Origin: Candidatus Poribacteria bacterium
GTDB taxonomy: Bacteria; Poribacteria; WGA-4E; WGA-3G
Length of the DNA: 64,000 bases
Assembly (NCBI GenBank): GCA_021295735.1
Contig: JAGWBU010000021.1
Span: 6,554 to 70,553 of the forward strand
Direction of reading: 5' to 3'
Below, piece by piece: positions 28,254 through 37,242 of this stretch. The notes below the pieces were generated by a model. It was not told the DNA's origin. It was given only the letters and a program-made list of their open reading frames with translations, and did no database searches. The position numbers were made by a program, and so were the translations under genes. How positions within the stretch are numbered: the first letter of the stretch is position 1; every line of letters starts with the position of its first letter.

Positions 28254-29840
28254 CTATCGATCTGACGTGCCTAAATTTAACGTAATATAACCTGTGCCTT
28301 CTCCGTCTGGGGATTTGACATAGAGAAGAATCCGAGTTTCCCTGTTATTTCTAATTTTGTTGAGAACATCTGCGTACTCTTTGAGGTCTTTAATTGGAGT
28401 GTATTCCATCTCTTGAATGAGGTAGCCAGGTTTGATACCCTTTTTCTTTGCTTCGCTGCCAGTTTCAACGCGTGTAACAACAACGCCTGTTTCATTTTCC
28501 GCGTATCCGTGGCGTAATGCATCGGCAGGAGTCAGGTCTCGGACGCGAAGCCCCGCAAATACTAACCCTTGTTCCTCTTCCGTGAGGGTTGCAAGTGTTT
28601 CTTCCGTGCGTTTACCCAGTTTAACGGTCAACTGTTTTTCTTTATTCCCACGCATAATTTCTACTTCAACAGATTTTCCAACTGCTGTTGCTGCGACGAC
28701 GTGTCTCAAGTGTGACATGTCTTCAATTTTTTGACCGTCAAACTTAAGAATTACATCACCACGTTGAATGTCGCCTTTTTCTGCGGGGCTACCTTCTCCG
28801 ATTCGTTCCACTAAAACACCATACGGTTCATCTAAGTTGAGTTTATCGGCTAAATCTTCGTCAACAACCCCCATTGAGATTCCAAGCCAACCGCGTTCAA
28901 CTTTTCCTTTTTCAATCAGGTCAGGCAAAATTTGTTGGGCAAGGTTACTTGGTAGCGCAAAGCCAAGACCTATATTCCCACTCATGAATCCATTAGTAGC
29001 AATATAGGCGTTAATACCTACCAATTCTCCGCGAATATTAATCAGCGCGCCACCGCTGTTGCCACGATTAATCGGCGCATCGGTTTGTATGAACTTCCCA
29101 TAAGCAGTGTATCCTGGGCGTTCCTTAGCGCTAACAATACCACGGGTTACAGTTTGTGAAAGGTTAAACGGAGTTCCAATTGCAATAACCCACTCACCGA
29201 CTTCAAGTGCGCCCGAATCCCCAAACGGCAGCACAGGTAAATCATTCGCATCAATTTTGATGACTGCCAAATCTGTTCCGCCACCACCATCCAAGGCAGC
29301 ATCACGTCCGACTAACGATGCCTCATATTTATTACCATCTGCCAGGGTAACAGTAATTTCATCCGCGCCTTCAATAACATGGTTATTGGTAAGGATATAG
29401 CCATCTTCACTGACAATCACACCGGAACCAATACCTTGAGTGGAACGGGGTGGTACTGGTTCACTTGGTGTACGCTCTCTAAAAAAGCGTTCAAACAAAT
29501 CATCACCAAATCTGCGTCTAAACTCTTCTCTATCCATTTCACCTGGTGGAAATACTTCTACTCTGGGAACCGTACGTTCAACTCTTTGTTGTGATGTAAC
29601 CTTAATTTGTACAACAGAAGGCTTTGTACGCTCAACTAAATTAATGAATGCGCGATTTGCGCGTTCTAAAGCCTGAAAATCTTCTAATTCTTTAGGTGTT
29701 TCATTCGTGTCACCAATTGCAGTCGGCACAACAAATTCGTCTGCGCCTTGATTAAATACAAATCCCGCTGCAACAGCAAGTCCAGCTAAGATTAAAAGTA
29801 GTGCCGCGCGTCTGCGAAGCATGTGTCTGAAATTTAACAT
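28254..29840 (-). CDS. Do/HtrA (DegP-like) serine protease
   Basis: About 528 residues. An N-terminal hydrophobic segment (about residues 13-28) anchors or exports it to the periplasm. The trypsin-like domain has His in LTNNHVIEG, Asp in GTDLAVIK and Ser in NRGNSGGALIN. Two PDZ domains follow. Members degrade misfolded envelope proteins and can act as chaperones. The ATG at 29840 follows GGAGG at 9 nt and is preferred over one 10 codons upstream. No dedicated stress-sigma promoter could be recognised. Confidence 0.95.
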   Translation of the reverse strand: MLNFRHMLRRRAALLLILAGLAVAAGFVFNQGADEFVVPTAIGDTNETPKELEDFQALERANRAFINLVERTKPSVVQIKVTSQQRVERTVPRVEVFPPGEMDREEFRRRFGDDLFERFFRERTPSEPVPPRSTQGIGSGVIVSEDGYILTNNHVIEGADEITVTLADGNKYEASLVGRDAALDGGGGTDLAVIKIDANDLPVLPFGDSGALEVGEWVIAIGTPFNLSQTVTRGIVSAKERPGYTAYGKFIQTDAPINRGNSGGALINIRGELVGINAYIATNGFMSGNIGLGFALPSNLAQQILPDLIEKGKVERGWLGISMGVVDEDLADKLNLDEPYGVLVERIGEGSPAEKGDIQRGDVILKFDGQKIEDMSHLRHVVAATAVGKSVEVEIMRGNKEKQLTVKLGKRTEETLATLTEEEQGLVFAGLRVRDLTPADALRHGYAENETGVVVTRVETGSEAKKKGIKPGYLIQEMEYTPIKDLKEYADVLNKIRNNRETRILLYVKSPDGEGTGYITLNLGTSDR

Positions 29841-29965
29841 GGTATAAAACCTCCAGTTATTTTTTACCAAGCCAAGTGGGCTTTTAGATTTTTTTGGTGT
29901 CTACGCCTAAAGACACACCTATTAAGAAATAAAGTTGCAAAAAAAATTGCGCGTAAAAATTAAGA

Positions 29966-30322
29966 CTACTCACCGCGGGAAATTTTGTCCACATGCTCAC
30001 GGACAATATATTCGGGACAGGACTTGATAAATAACCATGCGCCCGGTACCAAAATAATCAATGCTCCAATAACAATATCGTCAAAACGCCCCGCGAACAG
30101 CGGCAGAAAATCAAATATAAGATCAAAAGGAAAAACAAGGTAGGCAATCGCAAAGACACCTGCAAGAATTTCTGCGATAACCAGAATCGCCTTCCGATAG
30201 ACTGGCACACGTTCATCACGGAAAAGACGCATCGTCAACCGAATGAAGTTCGGAAAATGGAGAAAGATACGTAGAAAACGAAATATACCTCGTCCTCTAC
30301 TGCCAAAGAAAAAAGGATTCAT
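29966..30322 (-). CDS. DUF1232 (YkvA-like) membrane protein
   Basis: 118 residues. The family core is readable as RDERVPVYRKAILV, followed by a transmembrane helix, FPFDLIFDFLP and the DD-containing second helix FDDIVIGALIILV. The C-terminus is charged and cytoplasmic. Function is unknown. It is upstream of htrA on the same strand with a 125-bp gap. Confidence 0.8.
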   Translation of the reverse strand: MNPFFFGSRGRGIFRFLRIFLHFPNFIRLTMRLFRDERVPVYRKAILVIAEILAGVFAIAYLVFPFDLIFDFLPLFAGRFDDIVIGALIILVPGAWLFIKSCPEYIVREHVDKISRGE

Positions 30323-30500
30323 GATATGTTAAGTTTATCAAAATTCATGGTTTATGTGCAAATTATTTTATTTTCATTGACAGGGCATTCAATTTTGGCT
30401 TATTACCCGTTTTAGTCGAAAAGTCGCTAACTGGAGGTCGTTTCTACAGCTATCCGAATTGTTTGCGTTTTTCTTGTCATTTCATTAGAATCATCTTCTT

Positions 30501-30526
30501 AAAAAGTTACCATACGGTAACTTTTT
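30501..30526. terminator. Symmetric hairpin with T-tract, overlapping a second one
   Basis: AAAAAGTTACC, a 4-base loop and GGTAACTTTTT, followed by T and then CATACCGTGGTAACTTTTTT, which can re-pair with the first arms. It can work in either direction or as alternative structures. It is about 180 bp upstream of the DUF1232 gene. Confidence 0.5.
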
Positions 30527-30661
30527 TCATACCGTGGTAACTTTTTTAGATTCGCTCTAAACCCAGTCTCTGATTATATTTAGAATAGTTTTCTTATTGT
30601 GACATTAATTTTTTATTTTGATTAAGCCAACTTTCACGATTTTTGCAATAATTATGACTAA

Positions 30662-30735
30662 TACCAAATTACCCTAAATCGTAGGGGCGGGTCTCTGTGC
30701 CCGCCCTTACCATCGGCAATGAAAACAATGCAATT
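30662..30735. mobile_element. Family A MITE-like element, truncated copy
   Basis: It starts TACCAAATTACCC after TAA (30659-30661) and continues as an inverted copy of 6800-6888, including the GGGCGGG / CCCGCCC hairpin. The second TACCAAATTA terminus is not found, so the far end has been lost. The interval 30323-31424 otherwise holds only hairpins and repeats. Confidence 0.65.
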
Positions 30736-30889
30736 GCAGAATTCTGAATTATCAGCGCGTTTACATGAAGATTAAGAGATAAATTGGGTAATTTCATAGA
30801 GATGCTTGGTGCGGTTAGGAAACCGCACTTACCGCGATTGAGGGAACTGGCATTATCTGATTAAATACTTAAACTTCATCAAAACGCGC

Positions 30890-30964
30890 CTACCACTTGT
30901 GCGTAAGTCCTAAAGTAATTTCAACATTCTCTCGTAGAGGTTGTGCTTCAGATTTCTGGTCTGG
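30890..30964 (-). pseudogene. Possible C-terminal remnant of an outer-membrane beta-barrel protein
   Basis: A short open stretch of about 24 codons ends L-R-E-N-V-E-I-T-L-G-L-T-H-K-W-stop. The alternating hydrophobic strand with a terminal aromatic residue is typical of beta-barrel C-termini. A stop codon precedes it in frame and no upstream part is recognisable. Confidence 0.25.
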
Positions 30965-31224
30965 TTGTTATGCGTTTAGGGATTGGTTTGTTTTTTCATG
31001 CTGATATTATACCTTGTTCTGTGTGGTGATCAGAGATCTTTGTAGTTTGCGGACAATAGATATCCAATATATTTCCAATAAGTTTGCAGAAAAAGTTGGG
31101 GATAGACGCGTTTTTGAATATCTGATGAGCGTGGGTTTTGTTTTCAGCATGGCGGTTGACGTGGATTTTTGGTAAGGAAGAAATTATTGGAGAATTGAAT
31201 GGTTCTGATTCCATTGAATTTGTC

Positions 31225-31253
31225 TTGACATCTGTTCCTCTTGGGAGTATACT
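31225..31253 (+). promoter_or_regulatory. Sigma-70 promoter upstream of the sugar isomerase gene
   Basis: TTGACA (31225-31230), a 17-bp spacer and TATACT (31248-31253). It is about 170 nt from the start of the downstream gene, with a repeat module between them. Confidence 0.6.
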
Positions 31254-31331
31254 ACCACAAATAATACCATTTCTGAAAATAAGACTTCATTATGAGATTA
31301 TAGGTTCACACTGAGGTGAAGAATGTCCGAG

Positions 31332-31347
31332 GCGCAATGAATTGCGC
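31332..31347. repeat. Palindromic repeat module GCGCAAT-GA-ATTGCGC
   Basis: Same core as in the family B elements, followed by GACTACAAACGCG. Here the flanking terminal repeats are not recognisable, so the module occurs without the rest of the element. It would be in the leader of the sugar isomerase transcript. Confidence 0.75.
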
Positions 31348-31424
31348 GACTACAAACGCGTTTTTGTTAATGAAAGGCGATCAATTAGAAACGATATAAC
31401 ATATTACATACAGAAGGAAAAATT

Positions 31425-32189
31425 ATGGCAACACAACTTGCAGCACAACTTTATACTTTGAGAGAATTCACCAAAACCGAATCCGATATTGCGGAAACCA
31501 TGAAAAAGGTCCGGCAACTCGGTTACGAGGCGGTTCAATGTTCAGCACTTGGTCCGATTGAACCTGAAGCACTGAAAAAGATTGTTGACAACGAAGGCAT
31601 CGCGATCTGCGCGACACATACCAGTTATGCACGGATGCAGGATGAGCCGCAGGCAATTATTGATGAACATCAATTGTGGGGATGTAAGCACGCAGCAATA
31701 GGCGGACTCCCCGGTGAATATCGCAGCACAGAAGGTTATGCAAAATTTGCAAAAGAAGCTTCCGAAGTTGCAGCACGACTTGCTGAAGGCGGTTTAACCT
31801 TTTCCTATCACAACCACAGTTTTGAGTTGGAACGTTATAATGGACGCACAGGGTTGCAAATTTTATATGAGGAAAGCGACCCGAAATATTTTAATAGTGA
31901 AATTGATACCTATTGGATTCAGCACGGTGGAGGTGATCCTGCTGAATGGATTCGCAAGTTAAAGGGGCGGGCGCATATCGTTCATCTTAAAGATATGGCA
32001 GTTGTAGGAAACTCACAACGATATGCAGAAGTCGGTGAAGGTAACCTCAATTGGACTGCTATCTTGGATGCGTGTGAGGACGCCGAAGTTGAATGGTATA
32101 TTGTTGAACAGGATTCCTGCTATGAACGCGACCCATTTGAAAGTTTAGGTATCAGTCTTAAAAACTTGCAAGCGATGGGGCTTTCTTAA
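31425..32189 (+). CDS. Sugar phosphate isomerase/epimerase family protein
   Basis: 254 residues, AP-endonuclease-2-like TIM barrel. Metal-ligand positions are visible as a His in ICATHTSY, the NH of SYHNHSFE, a Glu in NSEIDTYW, the H-I-V-H-L-K-D strand and the C-terminal Glu in WYIVEQDS. Members act as isomerases, epimerases or dehydratases on sugars and inositols; the substrate cannot be predicted. AAGGAAAAATT precedes the ATG. It is a single gene between its own promoter and a strong terminator. Confidence 0.88.
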   Translation: MATQLAAQLYTLREFTKTESDIAETMKKVRQLGYEAVQCSALGPIEPEALKKIVDNEGIAICATHTSYARMQDEPQAIIDEHQLWGCKHAAIGGLPGEYRSTEGYAKFAKEASEVAARLAEGGLTFSYHNHSFELERYNGRTGLQILYEESDPKYFNSEIDTYWIQHGGGDPAEWIRKLKGRAHIVHLKDMAVVGNSQRYAEVGEGNLNWTAILDACEDAEVEWYIVEQDSCYERDPFESLGISLKNLQAMGLS

Positions 32190-32209
32190 CGCAAAACGCT
32201 GAAATTATA

Positions 32210-32259
32210 AAAACTTGGCAGAGCATTTAACGATTTTGATGTTCTGTCAAGTTTTTTTT
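32210..32259 (+). terminator. Intrinsic terminator after the sugar isomerase gene
   Basis: The stem AAAACTTGGCAGAGCAT pairs with ATGTTCTGTCAAGTTTT with two mismatches and is followed by an unbroken T-run (32252-32259), about 20 bp after the stop. Confidence 0.8.
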
Positions 32260-32300
32260 GCAATTGCTTTCAAATGACTTGATCGCGATATATATTAACC

Positions 32301-32329
32301 TTGACAACTTCCCTATTTCATGGCAAAAT
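32301..32329 (+). promoter_or_regulatory. Sigma-70 promoter for the restriction-modification locus
   Basis: TTGACA (32301-32306), a 17-bp spacer and CAAAAT (32324-32329), about 30 nt before the start codon. Confidence 0.55.
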
Positions 32330-32359
32330 CCTACCTAAAAAAACAAACGGAGAAACATA

Positions 32360-34453
32360 ATGGCACAATCCGATATCCTTCAAACCATCCTCAAAGATAG
32401 CAACTACCACCTTGACCTCTTCAACGAATCCGAAGTCCAGGATTTACGCCAAAAGGTGGAAGGCAGCGAGAAACCTGGGATTTACTGTGATGTTCGGCGG
32501 AAAGCGGTTCAGCTAAAACCGGAGGAGGTTGTCCGTCAACTTTATGCAGCACGACTTCTCAAACAATATCGTTACGACAAAGATCGTGTCCGATTTGAAC
32601 ACTCTGTTAACTTCGGTAGAGAAAAGAAACGTGCCGATATTGTTATCCTTGACAAAGACCGCCCTGATACGCCCTTCATCATCGTTGAGGTAAAGAAGCC
32701 GAAACTTCAGGATAGTAAAGACCAACTCCGTTCCTACTGCAACGCGACCGGCGCGCCCATCGCTGTATGGACAAACGGACAGCAGATTTCACATTACCAC
32801 CGAAAAGACCCGAATTACTTTGAAGAAATTACCGATATTCCCAACGCTGATCAAACCCTCGCCGACATTCTCAATGAACGGTTTACCCTCAAAGACCTCA
32901 TTATCAAGGATAAACTCGCAGCGGAGCGAAAATCCCTAAAAGATATTATTCTGGAATTAGAGGATGAGGTGCTGGCAAACGCAGGTGTAGATGTTTTTGA
33001 AGAAGTTTTTAAACTCATCTTTACCAAATTGCATGACGAATTTGAGAGTCGTTCCGATAAAGAATATATCAACCGCATTTTGAGGCGGGAAATCAACACA
33101 GTTGTTCAGGAATCTACCGAACCTTACGGCTCCAGAGGTGCAGATTATGAGACTATCAAGAAAGTGGTTGAAGCGATACCCGATGACGATATGGAACGCG
33201 CGATGGAGTTTAGAAATACGGGGCAAACGGATAGCGAACTGAAGTCAAAAATTCAGCACCTTTTCAATAACGCAAAAAATCAGTGGAGAGGTGTTTTCCC
33301 AGAATATTCGGAGTTTGAACTTTCGGATACACATTTGGCAGTCTGTGTCTCAAGTCTGCAAGATGTCAAGTTGTTTAACTCTAATCTGCAGGTTGTTGAC
33401 GAAGCGTTTGAGTATCTCGTCAGTAAGTCTGCCAAAGGTGAAAAGGGGCAATACTTTACGCCACGGCACGTGATTGATATGTGTGTCAAAATGCTCAACC
33501 CAAAGCGCGGTGAGTATATGATTGACACCGCCTCTGGCAGTTGTGGTTTTCCTGTGCATACCTTTTTTCAAGTTACAGGTTCACCTTTCACCAACGCAGA
33601 AATGTCCACACCTGACAAGCAGTATGTGCGTGATAATATATTCGGTATTGACTTTGACTAAAAGACGGTACGGGTGGCACGAACACTAAACCTGATTGCA
33701 GGTGATGGTGAGTCCAACGTTTTACACCTCAACACACTTGACTATGAACGTTGGCTCGACAGAACTGAGAAAGATCGCGTATGGATAATGACTTATGGCA
33801 GAGGGTTCGATCGACTCAAAGCGTTAAGGGCGGAAAGAGACCAAAATAGACTATTCAATTTTGATATTCTGATGGCAAATCCGCCTTTTGCAGGGGATAT
33901 TAAAGAAAACCGTCTCCTCCACCAATACACCCTCGGCTTTAAAGGAGACGGTAAGGCGCAAAGCAAAGTGGGTAGGGATATTCTATTTATTGAGCGCAAT
34001 TTAGACTTTCTTAAACCCGGTGGCAGAATGGCAATTGTGCTACCACAAGGTAGATTCAATAACATATCCGACAAGTACGTCCGTGATTTTATCGCTGAGC
34101 AAGCGCGCATCTTAGCGATCGTGGGTTTGGATACCAATACCTTCAAACCGCATACTGGCACCAAAACAAGCGTTCTCTTTCTACAGAAATGGAACGATGA
34201 TCCAGACCAAGGACCGCTCTGTCCGAAAGTTGAGGACTACCCAACCTTTTTTGCTGTTTCCGAAAAAGGTGGCAAGGATAATTCTGGCGATTATGTGTTC
34301 CTTCAAAACGAAAATGGGCAGTACAAGTTGGACGAAAACGGGCACCTGATTGTTGAACACGATCTACACAATCACAATGGCGAACTACCAGATGGGATTG
34401 CCGAAGTTTTTATTGCATGGGCAAAGGGAGAAAGTTTAAGTTTTTGGCAGTAA
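32360..34453 (+). pseudogene. HsdR_N-like nuclease fused to HsdM N6-adenine methylase, interrupted by TAA
   Basis: A single 698-codon frame apart from TAA at 33659-33661. Residues 1-130 are a PD-(D/E)XK domain of the HsdR N-terminal type (RADIVIL 91-97, IVEVKKP 108-114). From about residue 215 comes the type I methylase helical domain. Then follow GQYFTPRHVI, motif I as DTASGSCGF (389-397) and, beyond the stop, motif IV NPPF at about codon 507. The break falls in G-I-D-F-D-stop-K-T-V-R-V-A-R, where E or K is expected, so one substitution explains it. A GTG at 33674 could restart translation but would give a methylase without motif I. ACGGAG precedes the ATG. The specificity gene follows at 35022. 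Confidence 0.85.
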
Positions 34454-34522
34454 TAACCTGAATTAAATCCCTTGATAAGGGGCAGGACCCTATAGCGATA
34501 GCGTATGGGGAGTGGGAATCAA

Positions 34523-34549
34523 CACTAAATACGCATTTGGTATTTAGTG
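34523..34549. terminator. Hairpin between the methylase gene and the coiled-coil gene
   Basis: CACTAAATAC, a 7-base loop and GTATTTAGTG, lying between two convergent genes. No long T-run is present. Termination in both directions is plausible. Confidence 0.4.
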
Positions 34550-34569
34550 GGTTAAAATTCAACAGTAGA

Positions 34570-34950
34570 TCAGAACGCTTTTAGGAGAGCAATAAGAACA
34601 CCAAGTACAGCAAGTCCAGCTGTCACCGTCCATTGAAGCGTCTTAATCCCTGCCTCCAGGCGATCCAGACGTTGTCCATTAGACCGAACCTCATCGCGTA
34701 GCGAGTCTAAATCCGCTTTATCAGCTTTTTGGTCTAATTTTTCATTAACAGACTTCAGTTCTGTCTTAACATCGTTGACATCTGCCTTGAGTTCTGTCTT
34801 AACGGCCTTGAGTTCTGCCTTAACGTCGCTGACATCTATCTTATCGGCTTTTTCGTTTATGACATGATCCGCGCGTCCCTCAAGCCGCTCCAATCGGACA
34901 CCTATCTCTTTGAGTGTCTGTAATAATAATTCGTTGAAATGATCTGACAT
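34570..34950 (-). CDS. Coiled-coil protein with a C-terminal membrane anchor
   Basis: 126 residues. Residues about 15-98 form charged heptads with internal near-repeats (AELKAVKTELK, DVKTELKSVNEKL). Residues about 106-124 are a hydrophobic helix (WTVTAGLAVLGVLIALL). It resembles the general layout of XhlA-like or Bdr-like proteins, but I cannot assign a family. It lies opposite in direction between the methylase and specificity genes of the broken restriction locus and may be an unrelated insertion. Confidence 0.55.
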   Translation of the reverse strand: MSDHFNELLLQTLKEIGVRLERLEGRADHVINEKADKIDVSDVKAELKAVKTELKADVNDVKTELKSVNEKLDQKADKADLDSLRDEVRSNGQRLDRLEAGIKTLQWTVTAGLAVLGVLIALLKAF

Positions 34951-35021
34951 CAGAACCCTCCTACATTGTAGGATAACAGAAATTCGTGGTGGATGTCAAG
35001 CAATTATTAGGAATATTAATA

Positions 35022-36418
35022 ATGCAGTATTCAATCGTTAATTTTAGTGAAGTAAATTTGCACAAAGATAAGAGGTTAGATGCAGATCATTACCATCCCT
35101 ACCATTTGGAAAATCTTAGAAAATTTGAGAACAAGTCACAACCACTCTCTGAATATATCACACATATATCTGGCGGTGCAACACCTCTTGGAGCGGTTTA
35201 CCCAGAAGAAGGCGTCCCTTTTCTGAGAGTACAAAATATAATGCCAAACTACATCTCAGCCGCAGGCATAAAATATTTATCCCTTCTCAAAACCAAGAAA
35301 TCATAAGAAGCCAATTAAAGAAAGACGATGTTTTACTGACTATCACAGGCGTTTCCTATGGAAAATCCGCAGTTGTGACAGATGAGTTTGTCGGTGCAAA
35401 TATTAATCAACATTCCGTAAAAATGACGGTTAGAAATATCTCACCTTATTTTTTGTCTACCTTCCTAAACTGTAAATACGGGTATTCACAATCTACAAGG
35501 CACGTAGTAGGAATTACACGTCCCGCTTTAGATTATTCAGCTATAAAGTCTTTTTTAGTCCCAGAATTAGATGGAAAATTCCAAGAAACAGTAGCGAAAT
35601 ACTGCACTCAAGCAGAGAAATTAAGAACAGATTCTAAACAACGTTATACCGATGCACAAACCCTCCTCCTCTCCGAACTCGGGCTCACCGACTGGCAACC
35701 AAAGCAACAGTTAACCTTTGTTAAAAACTTTTCAGACATGGAATCCGCTGGACGTATTGACGCTGATTATTTTCAACCGAAATATGATGAAATCGTCAAC
35801 GCTATTAGAGATTATCCGGACGGTTGGGATACGTTAGAAAAACTGGCGCGCTTGAAAGATAGTAAATTCAACCCTGAGGTCGAGACTGAATACAAATACA
35901 TTGAACTTTCAAACATCGGTAGTAATGGTGAGGTAACAGATTGTATGGTTGAATTAGGACAAGATTTATCGACCAGAGCGCGGCGCAAGGTAACCGCAGG
36001 AGATGTTATTATTTCATCTGTTGAGGGTTCATTGGATAGTATCGCCTTGATAACTGAAGAATATGATAGTGCGTTATGTTCAACTGGATTTCATGTTATC
36101 CAATCAGATGTGCTTAAATCCGAAGTTTTACTCGTGCTTTTGAAAAGCATTGTCGGGCAGTTACAACTTAAAAAAGGTTGTAGTGGAACAATCCTAACTG
36201 CTATTAACAAGGAAGAATTTAGTAAGATTGTCGTCCCAAAAATTAGAGAAGAGAAACAAATTGAGATTCAAGAAAAGGTGCTTGAATCCTTCAACGGACG
36301 CAAGCGTGCCAAAAACCTCTTGGAATATGCTAAACGTGCAGTTGAAATTGCTATTGAACAGGACGAACAGGCTGCTATTGATTGGTTGGAATCTGTTTCA
36401 CAGGTGCCAGATGCTTAG
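35022..36418 (+). pseudogene. Type I restriction specificity subunit (HsdS), frameshifted
   Basis: Two frames together give a full HsdS of about 465 residues. The first, from ATG 35022 (AGGA upstream), has VPFLRVQNIMP and stops at TAA 35304-35306. The second carries on at NQEIIRSQLKK, DDVLLTITGVSYGK, through the first conserved helix (AQTLLLSELGLTDW) into a second target-recognition domain. That domain has VTAGDVIISSVEGSLDSIA and ends in helices. The shift lies near 35270-35290. The part from 35375 alone would lack half of target domain 1. Together with the nonsense codon in the methylase gene, the locus appears inactive. Confidence 0.85.
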
Positions 36419-36728
36419 CGTGTGTCCCTTCAATCACCAGAGGATTCTTAAGAGCGTTCAACAAAGAGCTGAACGTATCTAATAATCGTGTAGCATCCTC
36501 ATTAGAGAACATATTTAAAAGCGTTTCGGTATCAATACCAGTTCGTTTGCAAATTTCAACAACTCCACCTTGTGATTCTATAAAGACCCGAAGCTCCTTC
36601 AGGAAGAAGGGCAGATCGCCATCAGCATGGTATTCTTCCAATGTCAATTGGAGATAGTTAATTGCTGCCTCCGGATCATCAGCAAGTCTTCTAATTTGAT
36701 ACTCGCGCCAGCTCCCCATTTCTCTCAT
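36375..36728 (-). CDS. HigA-like addiction-module antidote
   Basis: 117 residues. It has the layout of the antidote proteins paired with RelE/ParE (Gp49-like) toxins: an N-terminal amphipathic part, a helix with FLKELRVFIESQGG, then a helix-turn-helix (VVEICKRTGIDTETLLNMF). The C-terminal ~25 residues extend past the family norm and overlap the HsdS 3' end by 44 bp. AAGGAG lies 7 nt before the ATG, and the ATG overlaps the toxin stop in the restored toxin frame. It is intact while its toxin is not. Confidence 0.7.
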   Translation of the reverse strand: MREMGSWREYQIRRLADDPEAAINYLQLTLEEYHADGDLPFFLKELRVFIESQGGVVEICKRTGIDTETLLNMFSNEDATRLLDTFSSLLNALKNPLVIEGTHAKHLAPVKQIPTNQ

Positions 36729-37059
36729 TGATGTGTCTCCTTATATTCCCGCCAATAGGTTTTTGCGATTTCAATATCCCCTTGTTGTGATTTCCTATCC
36801 CCACCACAAAGCAAATAACAATATGAGAAGTAAGCGTGCCAAAATAGATCCGATATCCTGGTCCGTAGTTTATTCTCAGTTCATATAAATCGCTACCCAA
36901 CCTTTTACAATCACCGAAGTTTCCCTCTTGTAGACGTGCAATTCGTCTCTGAATGTTTGCGCGTGTTCTTTTATCTTGGAGTTGTGTCAACCACTGACGG
37001 AACGGGTTACGTCCTTCTGGTGTGATATAGTTCCTGACCTCTCTGGCAATGACTTGCAT
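36725..37059 (-). pseudogene. HigB/RelE-type toxin (Gp49-like), frameshifted near the 3' end
   Basis: The 5' part reads as a standard toxin: YITPEGRNPFRQWL, IQRRIARLQEGNFGDCKRL, YELRINYGPGYRIYFG. After about 36820 the conserved end CGGDRKSQQGDIEIAKTYW appears in another frame, finishing in a TGA that overlaps the antitoxin ATG. A one-base indel between about 36805 and 36830 explains both. Unless the shift is a sequencing error, the product has an unrelated 40-residue tail. The start at 37059 follows a promoter closely. Confidence 0.75.
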
Positions 37060-37067
37060 ATTTTGTA

Positions 37068-37096
37068 AGTATAACACATCTGCACGGCATTTTCAA
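37068..37096 (-). promoter_or_regulatory. Promoter of the HigBA-like module, near-leaderless
   Basis: Minus-strand TTGAAA (37096-37091), a 17-bp spacer and TATACT (37073-37068). Transcription would begin only a few bases before the ATG at 37059, and no ribosome site is seen for the toxin. Confidence 0.55.
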
Positions 37097-37142
37097 ATTA
37101 TGCATCTTGAAGGGCTGTGTAAAGTTTTTGTAGAAATCCGCC

Positions 37143-37195
37143 CTACAGTGGAAAACGCCGCGTAATCATTGCAAATTGAACCTATGTAACCAAAT
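37143..37195. repeat. 53-bp dispersed repeat, copy 2
   Basis: Identical to 13-65. It lies between the toxin-antitoxin promoter and a promoter reading toward the tRNA. Confidence 0.8.
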
Positions 37196-37197
37196 TC

Positions 37198-37226
37198 TTG
37201 ACTTTTCCACCAATTTGTGATACTAT
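37198..37226 (+). promoter_or_regulatory. Candidate promoter for tRNA-Pro and hom
   Basis: TTGACT (37198-37203), a 17-bp spacer and TACTAT (37221-37226). A family B-like element separates it from the tRNA, so its current role is uncertain. Confidence 0.4.
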
Positions 37227-37242
37227 TAATTGGGTAACTATG

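Noticed and set aside
30996-31214. 72-codon minus-strand frame upstream of the sugar isomerase gene
   Set aside because: No recognised similarity and no ribosome site; it overlaps the plus-strand promoter region.
33659-33661. TAA in the methylase fusion read as a sense codon (recoding)
   Set aside because: Many core genes here, such as fabH and pgk, end in TAA, so TAA is a stop in this organism.
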